Notes: a model not told the origin generated them from the letters alone. A stretch of 64,000 nt of DNA from Agathobaculum butyriciproducens (GCA_003096535.1 QEKJ01000010.1:17275-81274), one strand, 5' to 3'. Counted from the first letter of the stretch, positions 33,571-42,620 are shown. Made by a program: numbers and translations.

Positions 33571-34854
33571 ATGCAACAAGTGACCCGAAAAACGCTGGGT
33601 GCGGGAATCAATCTCACCTGCGTGACCACACCGAAGTTTAAGCGGGCAGTGCTGCGCACGATGCTGGTGCTGCCGCTCGGCGGCGAGGATGCCGCGCTGC
33701 GCGCGTGTCTGCCGCAGGTTTTGCGCCGCGGCACGGCCAGGCTGAACGACATGCAGGCGTTCGGCACCGCGCTTGACGAGCTGTACGGTGCGCGTATCGA
33801 AGCCGCAGTGCGCAAGGAGGGAGAGAACCTGTGCATCGGCTTTCTGTCCGACTGTATTGATGAGACTTATGCACCGGGAGCCGACGGTCTGACCGCCGGT
33901 GTGATCGGTCTGCTGTGCGATCTGCTGTATGACCCGTATCTGCAGGACGGCCTGTTCTGCGCCGCTTATGTAGAGGGCGAGCGCGGCAACCTGATCGACC
34001 GCATTGCCGCGCTCAAAAACGATCCGCGTTCGTGGGCGCCGCGCCGACTGAACGAGCTCATGTGCGAAAACGAGAACTACGGCAAGTCCGCGCTCGGTAC
34101 GATCGAGCAGGCGGAGCGCATTACGCCGGAAACGTTGTACGCGGCCTATCGCCGTGCGCTGAGTGAGGCGCAGGTGGAGCTGTTCTACTGCGGTACGATG
34201 ATGCCGGACGAGGTGGAAGCGCACTTCATGGCAACGCCGCTGGCCCAGCCGCGCGAGGGCACGCTGTATCAGCCGCACACGGTCGTGCAGGCGCGGCCTG
34301 CCGGTGATGTTCGTGAGGTCGTTGAGGATGCCGAGGTAACCCAGGGCAAGCTGTCGCTCGGCTTCCGTACCGGCGGTGCATCACTGACCGGCGGAGAACC
34401 GGCGGCGTACTGGATGTTCCAGACCATCTACGGCGGCTCGACAAGCGCGAAGCTGTTCCTCAACGTACGCGAGAAAAAGTCGCTGTGCTACTATGCAAGC
34501 GCACAGTTTGTCGCCTCTAAGGGATTGATGATCGTCAACTCCGGCATTGAGAACGGAAATTTCGAGGTCGCACGCGATGAAATCCTGCACCAGCTGGATT
34601 TGTGCCGCAAGGGCGAAATTACGGACGCAGAACTCGAAAGCGCACGCAAAACGCTGGTCAACGGCTGGCGTACCATGCTCGACGACCCGCTTACACTCGA
34701 GCGCTACTGGATGGGACAGGCGGCTGCAGGCACGCTCGTATCGCCCGAGGAGCGCATCGAGCAGGTGGCCGACATCACGCGCGAGCAGGTCATTGCCGCG
34801 GCACAGAGCACAGCGCTTGACACGGTATTCTTTATGAAGGGAGCGGCAAAATGA
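33571..34854 (+). CDS. ymfF: M16-family protein YmfF/YfmF type (zinc site lost)
   Basis: 427 residues. M16 peptidase fold, but the inverted zinc motif HxxEH is not present in the N-terminal domain, as usual for the inactive partner of the pair. FRTGG...GGSTSAKLFLNVREKKSLCYYASAQF is the conserved C-terminal block. In B. subtilis the YmfF/YmfH pair lies beside YmfI and is named in annotation for EF-P 5-aminopentanol modification; the link is by genetic context. It overlaps ymfH by four bases (ATGA). Confidence 0.85.
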   Translation: MQQVTRKTLGAGINLTCVTTPKFKRAVLRTMLVLPLGGEDAALRACLPQVLRRGTARLNDMQAFGTALDELYGARIEAAVRKEGENLCIGFLSDCIDETYAPGADGLTAGVIGLLCDLLYDPYLQDGLFCAAYVEGERGNLIDRIAALKNDPRSWAPRRLNELMCENENYGKSALGTIEQAERITPETLYAAYRRALSEAQVELFYCGTMMPDEVEAHFMATPLAQPREGTLYQPHTVVQARPAGDVREVVEDAEVTQGKLSLGFRTGGASLTGGEPAAYWMFQTIYGGSTSAKLFLNVREKKSLCYYASAQFVASKGLMIVNSGIENGNFEVARDEILHQLDLCRKGEITDAELESARKTLVNGWRTMLDDPLTLERYWMGQAAAGTLVSPEERIEQVADITREQVIAAAQSTALDTVFFMKGAAK

Positions 34855-36113
34855 TAAAGAATTATTCCGCTCTGCACGAGAGTATGCAGACCCGCACGCT
34901 GGCAAACGGTCTGCGCATCTGCTATCTGCCCAAGAAGGGTTTCAGCAAGACCTTCGCCATTCTGGCGACCGATTTCGGTTCGGTGGACGCATCGTTCACC
35001 TTTGAGGGTAAGCGGTATGACACGCCGGCGGGCGTTGCGCACTTCCTTGAGCATAAGATGTTCGAGGATGAGGACGGCAATGCACTGCAGAAATTCGCCC
35101 GCACCGGTGCAAGTCCGAACGCGTTCACAAGCCACACCATGACGGCGTATCACTTTTCCTGCACCGACCGGTTTGAGGAGAATCTAAAGATTCTGCTTAA
35201 ATTCGTGTTCACGCCGTACTTCACGGATGAAAACGTGGAGAAGGAACGCGGCATTATCAATCAGGAGATCCGCATGGTAGAGGACACACCCAATTGGGAG
35301 GTGTTCGTCGGCGCGTATGAGGGCCTGTACCGCAATCATCCGGTGCGCGTGTCCATTCCGGGCAGCGAGGAGAGCATTTCGCATATTACACCGGAGCTGC
35401 TGTACACCTGTCACCGTGCGTTTTACAGTCCGAAGAACATGGCACTCGTGGTGTGCGGCACAGCGGACTTCGAGCAGGTATGCCGCATGGCAGAGGAGAT
35501 TTCACCGAAGGACGCACCCGAGATCGGTCAGCGTCATTACGGCGAGCGCCGCGCGGAAGTCCATCAGCCGGTTGTGACGCGCAAAATGCAGGTGTCGCTG
35601 CCGCAGTGCATGGTCGGCTTTAAGGACGAGCCGGTTCCGGCAGGCGAAAGCCGCCTGCGCCGCAGTCTGATCGGTGATCTGGCGGTGCGTATTCTGTGCG
35701 GCGATACCTCTCCGCTGTATGCAAAGCTGTACGAGAAGCGGCTGCTCGGACGCGATTTTGATGTGGATTATTCGCTCATTCCGGATGGTGCATGCGCGAT
35801 CCTCGGCGGCGAGAGCCGAGATCCGGCGGCCGTGCGCGAAGCACTTGAGCGGGAGACTGCACGGCTGGCGCAGGAGGGTATCGAGCCGAAGCTGTTCCGC
35901 CGCATGAAGAACGCGCTGTACGGCATGCGTTTGCGTATGCTGGATGTGCCCGATCTGTATGCACGACAGGAGATCGCGTCTGTTTTTGCGGGTGAGCATT
36001 ATCTGGATTTTGCCGGGCTGTTTGACACCATCCATGCGGAGGATGTGCAGGAAATGTTCCGCCGTTGGGCACAGCCGAACCGCTCGACCATGTCGGTGGT
36101 AGAGCCGAAGTAA
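34851..36113 (+). CDS. ymfH: M16-family zinc protease YmfH/YfmH type
   Basis: 420 residues. The inverted zinc motif is present as AHFLEHKMFED (about residues 63-73), with the downstream Glu in ERGIINQEIRMVEDTPNW (about 135-150). It is the catalytic partner of the preceding inactive M16 subunit; such pairs act as heterodimers on short peptides. Translationally coupled with ymfF; lgt follows 20 bases later. Confidence 0.88.
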   Translation: MIKNYSALHESMQTRTLANGLRICYLPKKGFSKTFAILATDFGSVDASFTFEGKRYDTPAGVAHFLEHKMFEDEDGNALQKFARTGASPNAFTSHTMTAYHFSCTDRFEENLKILLKFVFTPYFTDENVEKERGIINQEIRMVEDTPNWEVFVGAYEGLYRNHPVRVSIPGSEESISHITPELLYTCHRAFYSPKNMALVVCGTADFEQVCRMAEEISPKDAPEIGQRHYGERRAEVHQPVVTRKMQVSLPQCMVGFKDEPVPAGESRLRRSLIGDLAVRILCGDTSPLYAKLYEKRLLGRDFDVDYSLIPDGACAILGGESRDPAAVREALERETARLAQEGIEPKLFRRMKNALYGMRLRMLDVPDLYARQEIASVFAGEHYLDFAGLFDTIHAEDVQEMFRRWAQPNRSTMSVVEPK

Positions 36114-36133
36114 CGATAGAAAGAAGAAAGATC

Positions 36134-36967
36134 ATGGAACACGCAATTTCATTTCCGGCGCTCGGACTGGATTTTAACATCAACCGTGTCGCCGTCAATC
36201 TGTTCGGCAAGGATATTTACTGGTATGGCATTATTATCTGCCTGGGCTTTGTGCTGGCAGCACTGTATGTCAATCGACGGACGAAGGAGTTCGGCGTTAC
36301 GTCGGACAATCTGATGGACTGCCTGATCATCTGTGTGCCGGTCGGCATCATCTGCGCTCGTATTTACTATGTGGCATTTGAATGGGGCTATTACAGCCAG
36401 CATCCGAATGAGATCATCGCCATCTGGAAGGGCGGCATTGCGATTTACGGTGCGGTCATCGGTGTTGTGATTGCACTGGCGGTGTACAGCAGAATTAAGA
36501 AACTGTCGTTTGCCAGCCTGTGCGATCTGGCGGCGTTCGGTCTGCTGATCGGTCAGTGCATCGGAAGATGGGGCAACTTTGTCAACGGTGAGGCACATGG
36601 CGGTGCAACCTCTCTGCCGTGGGGCATGAGCATTGACGGCGCTTCTCCGGTGCATCCGACCTTCCTGTATGAGTCGCTGTGGAACTTTGTCGGTTTCCTT
36701 GTGCTGCATTTCTATTCGAAGAAGCGCAAGTTTAAGGGCGAAATGGCGCTGCTGTATGTAGCGTGGTACGGTCTGGGCCGTGCGTGGATCGAGGGCCTGC
36801 GGACGGACAGCCTGTATCTCGGCCCGGTGCGCGTATCGCAGCTGCTGGCCGGCATAAGCTGCATTGCGGCGATTGCTGTGCTGGTGTGCCGATATAAGCG
36901 CATCAAGGTCGAGAAGGCATTCTACGCGCCGGAGCAGGACAAGGCGGACGAGAAAAAAGGCGAATAA
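36134..36967 (+). CDS. lgt: prolipoprotein diacylglyceryl transferase
   Basis: 277 residues from ATG 36134, with AGAAAGA upstream. Seven membrane helices, and the Lgt signature GQCIGRWGNFVNGEAHGG (about 135-152) with the essential Arg. Transfers diacylglycerol to the lipobox Cys of prolipoproteins, which would include the two SBP lipoproteins in this window. The C-terminus is charged. It is part of the ymfFH-lgt-folD run. Confidence 0.95.
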   Translation: MEHAISFPALGLDFNINRVAVNLFGKDIYWYGIIICLGFVLAALYVNRRTKEFGVTSDNLMDCLIICVPVGIICARIYYVAFEWGYYSQHPNEIIAIWKGGIAIYGAVIGVVIALAVYSRIKKLSFASLCDLAAFGLLIGQCIGRWGNFVNGEAHGGATSLPWGMSIDGASPVHPTFLYESLWNFVGFLVLHFYSKKRKFKGEMALLYVAWYGLGRAWIEGLRTDSLYLGPVRVSQLLAGISCIAAIAVLVCRYKRIKVEKAFYAPEQDKADEKKGE

Positions 36968-36994
36968 CATTTCACGATAAAGGAGAACGACAAT

Positions 36995-37849
36995 ATGAGT
37001 GCAGTAAGAATGGACGGCAAGGCACTGTCTGCGAAGGTGCGCGGTAGCATTCTGGCAGAGACCGAGGCGCTGAAAAAGCAGGGTGTAACGCCGGGGCTGG
37101 CGGTTATTATCGTCGGCAACGATCCGGCGAGCGAGATTTACGTCCGCAATAAGGAGCGCGCCTGCGAGCAGTGCGGCTTTTACAGCGAGAAGTACGCGCT
37201 TCCCGAAGAGACCACGCAGGAGGAACTGCTCGGTCTGATTGCACAACTGAACGAGAGCCCGGCAATTTCGGGCATCCTGTGCCAGATGCCGGTGCCGAAG
37301 CATATTTCCGAGCAGGCGGTCATCGACGCCATCGATCCGAAAAAGGACGTGGACGCGTTCCATCCGGTTAATGTCGGCAAGATCATGGTCGGCAATTTTG
37401 ATTTCGTGCCGTGCACGCCCGCGGGTGTCATGGAGCTGCTTGACGAGTACAAGATCGACCCGAAGGGCAAGGAGTGCGTCGTAGTCGGCCGCTCGAATAT
37501 CGTCGGCAAGCCGATGAGCATGCTGCTGCTGCACCGTCACGGTACGGTTACCATCTGCCACAGCCGCACGCAGGATCTTGCAGAGGTGTGCCGCCGTGCG
37601 GATATTCTGGTAGCCGCTGTCGGCAAGGCAGGCTTTATTACGCCGGATATGGTCAAGGAGGGCGCAGTGGTGATTGACGTGGGCATCAACCGTAACGCCG
37701 AGGGCAAAGTCTGCGGCGATGTGGCGCCGGAGGTTATGGAAAAGGCCTCTTACATGACGCCGGTTCCGGGCGGTGCTGGTCCGATGACCATCACCATGCT
37801 GATGAAGAATACGCTCAAGGCGGCAAAGCTCCAGCACGGCATTCAGTAA
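36995..37849 (+). CDS. folD: methylenetetrahydrofolate dehydrogenase/cyclohydrolase
   Basis: 284 residues. [24 protein letters not shown] (substrate Lys/Tyr region), [32 protein letters not shown] (NADP-binding) and [18 protein letters not shown] are all intact. Interconverts 5,10-methylene-THF and 10-formyl-THF. AAGGAGAACG precedes ATG 36995. The stop lies 23 bases before the antisense-RNA promoter of the TA-like locus. Confidence 0.96.
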   Translation: MSAVRMDGKALSAKVRGSILAETEALKKQGVTPGLAVIIVGNDPASEIYVRNKERACEQCGFYSEKYALPEETTQEELLGLIAQLNESPAISGILCQMPVPKHISEQAVIDAIDPKKDVDAFHPVNVGKIMVGNFDFVPCTPAGVMELLDEYKIDPKGKECVVVGRSNIVGKPMSMLLLHRHGTVTICHSRTQDLAEVCRRADILVAAVGKAGFITPDMVKEGAVVIDVGINRNAEGKVCGDVAPEVMEKASYMTPVPGGAGPMTITMLMKNTLKAAKLQHGIQ

Positions 37850-37871
37850 ACAAAAACCGCCCGTATCCGGG

Positions 37872-37900
37872 TTGACAATCCGGGTGCGGGCGGGTATACT
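37872..37900 (+). promoter_or_regulatory. promoter of the antisense RNA
   Basis: TTGACA (37872-37877), 17 bases, TATACT (37895-37900). Near-consensus and not followed by any gene on the plus strand before a terminator ~90 bases on. Confidence 0.85.
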
Positions 37901-37906
37901 AAAGAT

Positions 37907-38000
37907 AACGAAAGGTGCTGCCGGTAGACGGTCAGCCCCTAAAGAAAACGGAAGAAATAACCGCAATCATTGGGAGTGAGAGGCGGTTATTTCTTCTTTG
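37907..38000 (+). ncRNA. candidate antisense RNA antitoxin
   Basis: From the predicted start near 37907 to a 14-bp terminator stem (GAAGAAATAACCGC 37951-37964 with its complement 37983-37996, then TTTG). Its 3' end is complementary to the last codons and 3' UTR of the small peptide gene on the other strand. The terminator also works leftward (T-rich CGTTTTCTTT), so both transcripts may share it, as in par-type loci. The 5' end (AAAGGTGCTGCCG...GCCCCT) resembles the leader of the peptide mRNA, placed in inverse order on DNA. Confidence 0.65.
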
Positions 38001-38058
38001 GTCCTAAAATACGCTCAATAAGTACAAGTATCACTACAAGAATTACGAGATATTCCAT
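37987..38058 (-). CDS. 23-residue hydrophobic peptide, candidate type I toxin
   Basis: ATG at 38058 follows AAAGGGGGTGG, a strong ribosome site. The peptide is one predicted membrane helix (Met-Glu-Tyr, then Leu/Val/Ile to about residue 14), then Glu-Arg and a basic end (GPKKK). Its own promoter is at 38130-38158. Size, hydrophobic core, basic tail and convergent antisense RNA are the marks of Ibs/Fst/TxpA-type type I toxins; I cannot name the family. No other gene occupies 37850-38293. Confidence 0.65.
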   Translation of the reverse strand: MEYLVILVVILVLIERILGPKKK

Positions 38059-38129
38059 AAAACCACCCCCTTTACAGGGGCAAGACTTAACCGCCTACCG
38101 CAGGCGCGGCAGCACCTTTCTTAACGACA

Positions 38130-38158
38130 AGTATATCAGAAATCGACTGCCTTTGCAA
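38130..38158 (-). promoter_or_regulatory. promoter of the small peptide mRNA
   Basis: On the minus strand TTGCAA (38158-38153), 17 bases, TATACT (38135-38130). It gives a ~65-base leader with a GGTAGGCGG-type stem ahead of the ribosome site. Confidence 0.8.
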
Positions 38159-38207
38159 TCCCACCAAATTTCGGCGGGATTGTTTTTATTTTGTAAATTA
38201 GAAAAGA

Positions 38208-38236
38208 TTGACCTTTGTCCGGATTCATTCTATAAT
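38208..38236 (+). promoter_or_regulatory. rpiA promoter
   Basis: TTGACC (38208-38213), 17 bases, TATAAT (38231-38236), 57 bases before ATG 38294. Confidence 0.85.
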
Positions 38237-38293
38237 AAAGCTAATGAGTTAACCGCAACATACGGTTTATCACGTCAGGGGAGGACGAATACA

Positions 38294-38971
38294 ATGGATA
38301 TGAAGAAGCTTGCCGGCGATAAGGCGGCAGAGTATGTAAAGGACGGCATGGTTGTTGGCCTGGGCACCGGTTCCACTGCGTACCACATGGTAAATGCAGT
38401 AGGCGAGATGGTAAAGAACGGCCTGAAGATTCAGGCGATCCCGACCTCCAAGGCTACCGAGGCGCAGGCTCGTGAACTGGGCATTCCGCTGCTGACCATC
38501 GACGAGCTGGATCACGTTGATCTGGCAATCGACGGCGTAGATGAGATCGACCCGCAGTTCAACGCCATCAAGGGCGGCGGCGGTGCGCTGTACCGCGAGA
38601 AGGTCGTTGCATCCATGGCGAAGGAAGTTATCTGGATCATGGACGAGTCCAAGCTGGTGGACAAGATCGGCGCTTTCCATCTGCCGGTTGAGATCGCACA
38701 GTACGGCTCCAAGCAGGCGATGGAGCGCATGGCAGCTTACGGCTGGAATCCGGTTCTGCGTGTACGCGACGGCAAGACCTTTGTTACCGATAACGGCAAC
38801 TTTATCGCGGATCTGCACCTCGGCGCAGGCTTTGACATTCAGGACGTTTACTCCAAGCTGACCGGCATGCTCGGCGTGCTGGAGCATGGTCTGTTCCTCA
38901 ACATGTGCAAGCGCATGATCGTCGGCCACTCCAACGGTGAGGTTCAGGTCATCGAAAATCCGTCCAAGTAA
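38294..38971 (+). CDS. rpiA: ribose-5-phosphate isomerase A
   Basis: 225 residues from ATG 38294 behind CAGGGGAGG; the open frame back to 37970 crosses the TA-like locus and is not coding. Motifs: GLGTGSTAYHMV, LAIDGVDEIDPQFNAIKGGGGALYREK (catalytic region) and DGKTFVTDNGNFIADL. Interconverts ribose-5-P and ribulose-5-P in the pentose phosphate pathway. An uncharacterised membrane gene follows at 25 bases. Confidence 0.95.
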   Translation: MDMKKLAGDKAAEYVKDGMVVGLGTGSTAYHMVNAVGEMVKNGLKIQAIPTSKATEAQARELGIPLLTIDELDHVDLAIDGVDEIDPQFNAIKGGGGALYREKVVASMAKEVIWIMDESKLVDKIGAFHLPVEIAQYGSKQAMERMAAYGWNPVLRVRDGKTFVTDNGNFIADLHLGAGFDIQDVYSKLTGMLGVLEHGLFLNMCKRMIVGHSNGEVQVIENPSK

Positions 38972-38996
38972 GCGCAGCTGAAAGGCAGGAGAATTA

Positions 38997-39914
38997 ATGA
39001 TGGATCAGAACGATCAGAACGACCGCTTCGACAGATTCGACCGCTTTGAGCCGGACTTCAGCCGGTTCGAGAGTGCCTCGGACCGTAGTGAGCGCTCGAG
39101 CAGCCTCGACCGCAGTGAGCGTCCCGCACGCACAGGCAGACGTCAGCCGGCACGTCCGGTGCGTTCCGGCATGCGCATGGGCAAAGGCAAGCCGATGCGC
39201 AGAGCATCGGTCAAGCTGAACTACCGCATGGTGCTCTGCATTGCCGTGCTGGTACTGCTTTTGCTGACGATCATCTTCGGCGGACTGTTCAAGTCCCGCG
39301 GCAGTAAAATTGCGGACCTGAACTCGCAGATCGAAACACTGAATAAGGATAAGGACAATCTGTCCGCACAGATTGGTGCGCTGACGCAGGAGAATCAGAC
39401 CCTGCAGAGCAGCATCACCGCAACGCTTCCTGCGGCTAAGACCGCAGAGACCAACAGCATCGTGGATCTGATCCCGATGCTGAACGACGGCGTTTATGTA
39501 GTACAGAGCACCGGCTCGCAGCTTCGCTACATCAGCGTTCCAAAGGGCTACCTGCAGGACAAGCTGGGCGAGTACCGCGATGACGCTTCCGGCTATGCCG
39601 CCTCCACCGGCGATGCACCGATCTGCCAGTACTATGTGCTGTTCACCGACCGCGTGATCGGTCTTGCAGAGGGTGACACCGGCTTTGTCAGCACCGACCG
39701 CAGCGCAACCGGCTCGACGAGCACGATTCCGTCCGGCTTCTATGACTTTGTTGCTTCGTTCTTCAATAACAGCAGCAATACCACGGCTTCCGGCAGCAGT
39801 TCGAGCGATAGCAGCAGCTCGGATAGCAGCTCTGACAGTTCGAGCGACAGCAGTGCGTCCGACAATTCGTCTGACAGCAGCGCTTCTTCCGCATCTGCGG
39901 ATGCAAACGCATAA
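38997..39914 (+). CDS. membrane protein with coiled coil and Ser/Asp-rich tail
   Basis: 305 residues. The N-terminal ~60 residues are low-complexity (repeats of Asp-Arg-Phe and Ser-Glu-Arg), then a basic stretch, one membrane helix (about 77-98), a coiled coil (SKIADLNSQIETLNKDKDNLSAQIGALTQENQTLQ, about 102-140), a small globular part and a C-terminal Ser/Asp repeat (about 255-305). A type II membrane protein with outer coiled coil is likely. No family recognised. The low-complexity tail explains the open frames on other strands. Confidence 0.6.
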   Translation: MMDQNDQNDRFDRFDRFEPDFSRFESASDRSERSSSLDRSERPARTGRRQPARPVRSGMRMGKGKPMRRASVKLNYRMVLCIAVLVLLLLTIIFGGLFKSRGSKIADLNSQIETLNKDKDNLSAQIGALTQENQTLQSSITATLPAAKTAETNSIVDLIPMLNDGVYVVQSTGSQLRYISVPKGYLQDKLGEYRDDASGYAASTGDAPICQYYVLFTDRVIGLAEGDTGFVSTDRSATGSTSTIPSGFYDFVASFFNNSSNTTASGSSSSDSSSSDSSSDSSSDSSASDNSSDSSASSASADANA

Positions 39915-39949
39915 TCTGCGGAAAAATTAAAAAAATCAGAGGCATGGAC

Positions 39950-39978
39950 TTGACAGTTCGTGCCTCTTGTGCTATGCT
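39950..39978 (+). promoter_or_regulatory. promoter of the rplU-prp-rpmA operon
   Basis: TTGACA (39950-39955), 17 bases, TATGCT (39973-39978). The promoter lies inside an AGAGGCA/TGCCTCT inverted repeat that may end the upstream gene. Confidence 0.8.
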
Positions 39979-40075
39979 ATTAAAAGCCGCATTGTGCATA
40001 GGCTTTTGTAAGTGTGTATCAAACGATGCACCGCCGTGCCAAGCGTGACTCTACAACGAAAGAGAGGGAAAACAT
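39979..40075 (+). promoter_or_regulatory. L21 operon leader, possible ribosomal-protein autoregulation site
   Basis: The ~95-base leader has AAAAGCC...GGCTTTT (about 39981-40007) and a second GC-rich part before AAGAGAGGG. L21 leaders in Firmicutes are known structured elements; this one fits by position, but I cannot confirm the consensus by eye. Confidence 0.4.
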
Positions 40076-40387
40076 ATGTATGCCATTCTGAAAACTGGCG
40101 GCAAGCAGTACAAGGTATCCGAGGGCGACGTAATCTACGTTGAGAAGCTCGGCGTAGAGGACGGTGCTACCGTATTCTTTGACGAGGTTCTGGTAGTAGG
40201 CGAGGGTGATTCCATCACCGTAGGCGCTCCGTACGTTTCCGGCGCGGTTGTAACCGGCACGGTTGAGAAGACCGGCAAGGGCAAGAAGATCAACATCTTC
40301 AAGATGAAGCCGAAGAAGGGTTATCGCCGTCGTCAGGGTCATCGTCAGCCGTACACCAAGGTGACCATCGCGTCCATCAAGGCGTAA
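40076..40387 (+). CDS. rplU: 50S ribosomal protein L21
   Basis: 103 residues, complete: [25 protein letters not shown] at the start and [25 protein letters not shown] at the end. First gene of the rplU-prp-rpmA set. Confidence 0.97.
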   Translation: MYAILKTGGKQYKVSEGDVIYVEKLGVEDGATVFFDEVLVVGEGDSITVGAPYVSGAVVTGTVEKTGKGKKINIFKMKPKKGYRRRQGHRQPYTKVTIASIKA

Positions 40388-40391
40388 GACC

Positions 40392-40727
40392 GTGACCAAA
40401 GTCACTTTTTCGCTGCAGGAGGATAAAATCCTCGCGGTAGATATTCTCGGCCACGCAGGCTATGCGGAGGAAGGGGAAGACATCGTTTGCGCAGCGATCT
40501 CCAGTGCGGTTATGCTGACGCATGCGCTGCTGTATGATGTACAGCATATTCCGGTCGATACTCTCATCGAGGATGACGGAGCGCATATCCGCTTTACGTT
40601 GCCGAAAGGCGATGTGGAACGCGGACAGGATGCACTTTGTGCTCTGAAGCTGCATTTTTCCGAACTGGAACAAAATTATTCTGATTTCTTGAACGTAATG
40701 GAGGTGCAAGCAGATGCTGAAGATTAG
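40392..40727 (+). CDS. prp: ribosomal-processing cysteine protease Prp
   Basis: 111 residues from GTG 40392, four bases after rplU. The catalytic His and Cys are in [18 protein letters not shown] (about residues 20-37). Prp removes the N-terminal extension of L27 in Firmicutes and is essential in S. aureus. It overlaps the rpmA start by 14 bases, giving coupling of protease and substrate. Confidence 0.94.
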   Translation: MTKVTFSLQEDKILAVDILGHAGYAEEGEDIVCAAISSAVMLTHALLYDVQHIPVDTLIEDDGAHIRFTLPKGDVERGQDALCALKLHFSELEQNYSDFLNVMEVQADAED

Positions 40728-40992
40728 CTTACAGTTTTTCGCTCATAAAAAGGGCGTTGGTTCGACCAAGAACGGTCGTGATTCCGAGTCCAAGCGACTG
40801 GGTGTAAAGCGTGCAGACGGTCAGACCGTACCGGCAGGCAACATCCTGGTTCGCCAGCGCGGCACCAAGATCCACCCGGGTGTGAATGTTGGCCGCGGTA
40901 AGGACGACACCCTGTTCGCAAAGGTTGAGGGCGTTGTTCGCTTCGAGCGTCTGGGTAAGGACCGCAAGCAGGTTTCCGTTTACCCGCAGTAA
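40714..40992 (+). CDS. rpmA: 50S ribosomal protein L27, with Prp-cleaved extension
   Basis: 92 residues. It begins MLKISLQFF before [15 protein letters not shown]: the Firmicute-specific nonapeptide that Prp cleaves after FF. The rest is standard L27 ([34 protein letters not shown]). Acts at the peptidyl-transferase centre. Confidence 0.97.
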   Translation: MLKISLQFFAHKKGVGSTKNGRDSESKRLGVKRADGQTVPAGNILVRQRGTKIHPGVNVGRGKDDTLFAKVEGVVRFERLGKDRKQVSVYPQ

Positions 40993-41005
40993 TTATAGCG
41001 TTGCG

Positions 41006-41289
41006 TATAGGGGGCTTCAAAAGCCCCCTATATTCAAATTCCGGTTCCTTGTGAAACCGAAATTTGATACCCCAACGGCGCCGCACAATGCGGCTGGGTC
41101 GGGGTAACAAAACATCCGGCAAAGCTGGACGTTTTGTTGCGGCACGGAGTGCCGCGATTAAATGATTGCGCCGGAGGCGCAATTCGCTGCGGCGGGCCGA
41201 TGGCTCGATTTTCCGTTCGGAAAATCTGCCATGTGGTTGCAGTTTGCAAGCAAACTGGTATTTTATTGTCCCAGACTTCGTCTGGGATT
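41006..41289 (+). ncRNA. structured intergenic element, family I copy B
   Basis: Starts 14 bases after the rpmA stop and ends ~50 bases before obgE. Same module order and linkers as copy A (28326-28604), with stems changed on both sides: AACATCCGGC/GCTGGACGTT in place of AACCC.CGC/GCGGGTT, ATTGCGCC/GGCGCAAT in place of GCTGCCGC/GCGGCAGT, GATTTTCCG/CGGAAAATC in place of CGGTTTTC/GAAAACCG. The last hairpin (GTCCCAGAC/GTCTGGGAT) may be a separate terminator. It could be a leader RNA of obgE, a processed RNA or a mobile repeat. Confidence 0.65.
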
Positions 41290-41339
41290 TTGTTGATTTT
41301 AGATAGATATTACACCTTTGAGAAGAAAGGAGGACTACC

Positions 41340-42614
41340 ATGTTTATTGATATTGCAAAAATCAAGATCGTATCCGGCAAGGGTGGTGACGGCAAGGTTG
41401 GTTTTCACCGCGAAAAGTATGTGGCGGCCGGCGGTCCGGACGGCGGCGACGGCGGCCGCGGCGGCTCGGTCATCTTCAAGGTAGATGACAATCTGTCCAC
41501 GCTGCTCGATTTCCGTTACAAGAAAAAGTATGTTGCGGCTCCCGGTGAGCCGGGCGGCGGCAAGCGCTGCAAGGGCAAGGATGGTGCGGACCTGATCATT
41601 CGTGTACCGCGCGGCACGATCATCCGTGACCAGAAAACCGGTCAGGTCATGAAGGATATGTCCGACAGCGAGCCGTTTGTAGCGGCCAAGGGCGGCAACG
41701 GCGGCTGGGGCAACACGCATTTTGCAACGCCGACGCGTCAGGCACCGCGTTTTGCCAAGCCGGGTCTGCCGGGTGTCGAGCGCGACATTATCCTTGAGCT
41801 GAAGCTGCTGGCCGATGTCGGTCTGGTCGGCTTCCCGAACGTCGGCAAGTCCACGCTGCTGAGCATGGTCTCGGCGGCGCGTCCGAAGATTGCAAACTAC
41901 CACTTCACGACTCTGGTGCCCAACCTCGGTGTGGTTTCGGTCGGTGAGGAGCAGAACTTCGTCATGGCCGACATTCCGGGCATTATCGAGGGCGCGAGCG
42001 AGGGTGCCGGTCTGGGCCACGACTTCCTGCGCCACATTGATCGCTGCCGTCTGCTGCTGCATCTGGTTGACGCGGCAGGCAGTGAGGGCCGCGACCCAAT
42101 CGACGACATTGAGAAGATCAACGCCGAGCTTGCCGGTTACAGCGAGTTTCTGGCAGCGCGTCCGCAGATCATTGTTGCCAACAAGACCGACCTGCTGGGC
42201 GATGACCGTGAGCCGGTCGAGAAGATCCGCAAGTACGCAGAGGAGCGCGGCTTCCTGTTTGCGGAGCTGTCCGCGGCGACCAACCAGGGCGTCAAGGAGC
42301 TGATGAATCTGACGTGGCACGAGCTGCAGCAGCTCCCGCCGGTATTCATCTACGAGCCGGAGTTCGTCGAGGTCGAGGAGAAGGCCGCAACCGAGAACGA
42401 CTGGACCATCGAGCGCGACGGCGACGCATACGTTGTCACCGGTGCATGGGTGGACAAGATTATGGGCTCGGTCAACATCGACGACTACGAATCCCGCCAG
42501 TATATGGATCGTATGCTCCAGTCTGCAGGCATTTACGCCAAGCTGGAGGAAATGGGCATCGAGGAGGGCGCTCCGGTCGTGATCGGAGAGTTCGAGTTCG
42601 AGTACGTTTATTAA
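41340..42614 (+). CDS. obgE: GTPase Obg/CgtA
   Basis: 424 residues: glycine-rich Obg fold (KIVSGKGGDGKVGFHREKYVAAGGPDGGDGG, 1-158), GTPase domain with GFPNVGKSTLLS (about 166), DIPGIIEGASEGAGLGH (about 213), NKTDL (about 282), and a C-terminal OCT domain (about 345-424), which is typical of Gram-positive Obg. Acts in late 50S assembly and stress control. AGGAGGAC precedes ATG 41340. Confidence 0.96.
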   Translation: MFIDIAKIKIVSGKGGDGKVGFHREKYVAAGGPDGGDGGRGGSVIFKVDDNLSTLLDFRYKKKYVAAPGEPGGGKRCKGKDGADLIIRVPRGTIIRDQKTGQVMKDMSDSEPFVAAKGGNGGWGNTHFATPTRQAPRFAKPGLPGVERDIILELKLLADVGLVGFPNVGKSTLLSMVSAARPKIANYHFTTLVPNLGVVSVGEEQNFVMADIPGIIEGASEGAGLGHDFLRHIDRCRLLLHLVDAAGSEGRDPIDDIEKINAELAGYSEFLAARPQIIVANKTDLLGDDREPVEKIRKYAEERGFLFAELSAATNQGVKELMNLTWHELQQLPPVFIYEPEFVEVEEKAATENDWTIERDGDAYVVTGAWVDKIMGSVNIDDYESRQYMDRMLQSAGIYAKLEEMGIEEGAPVVIGEFEFEYVY

Positions 42615-42620
42615 AGCGCG

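Noticed and set aside
36149..37966. 605-codon minus-strand frame opposite lgt and folD
   Set aside because: Shadow of two certain genes on the plus strand.
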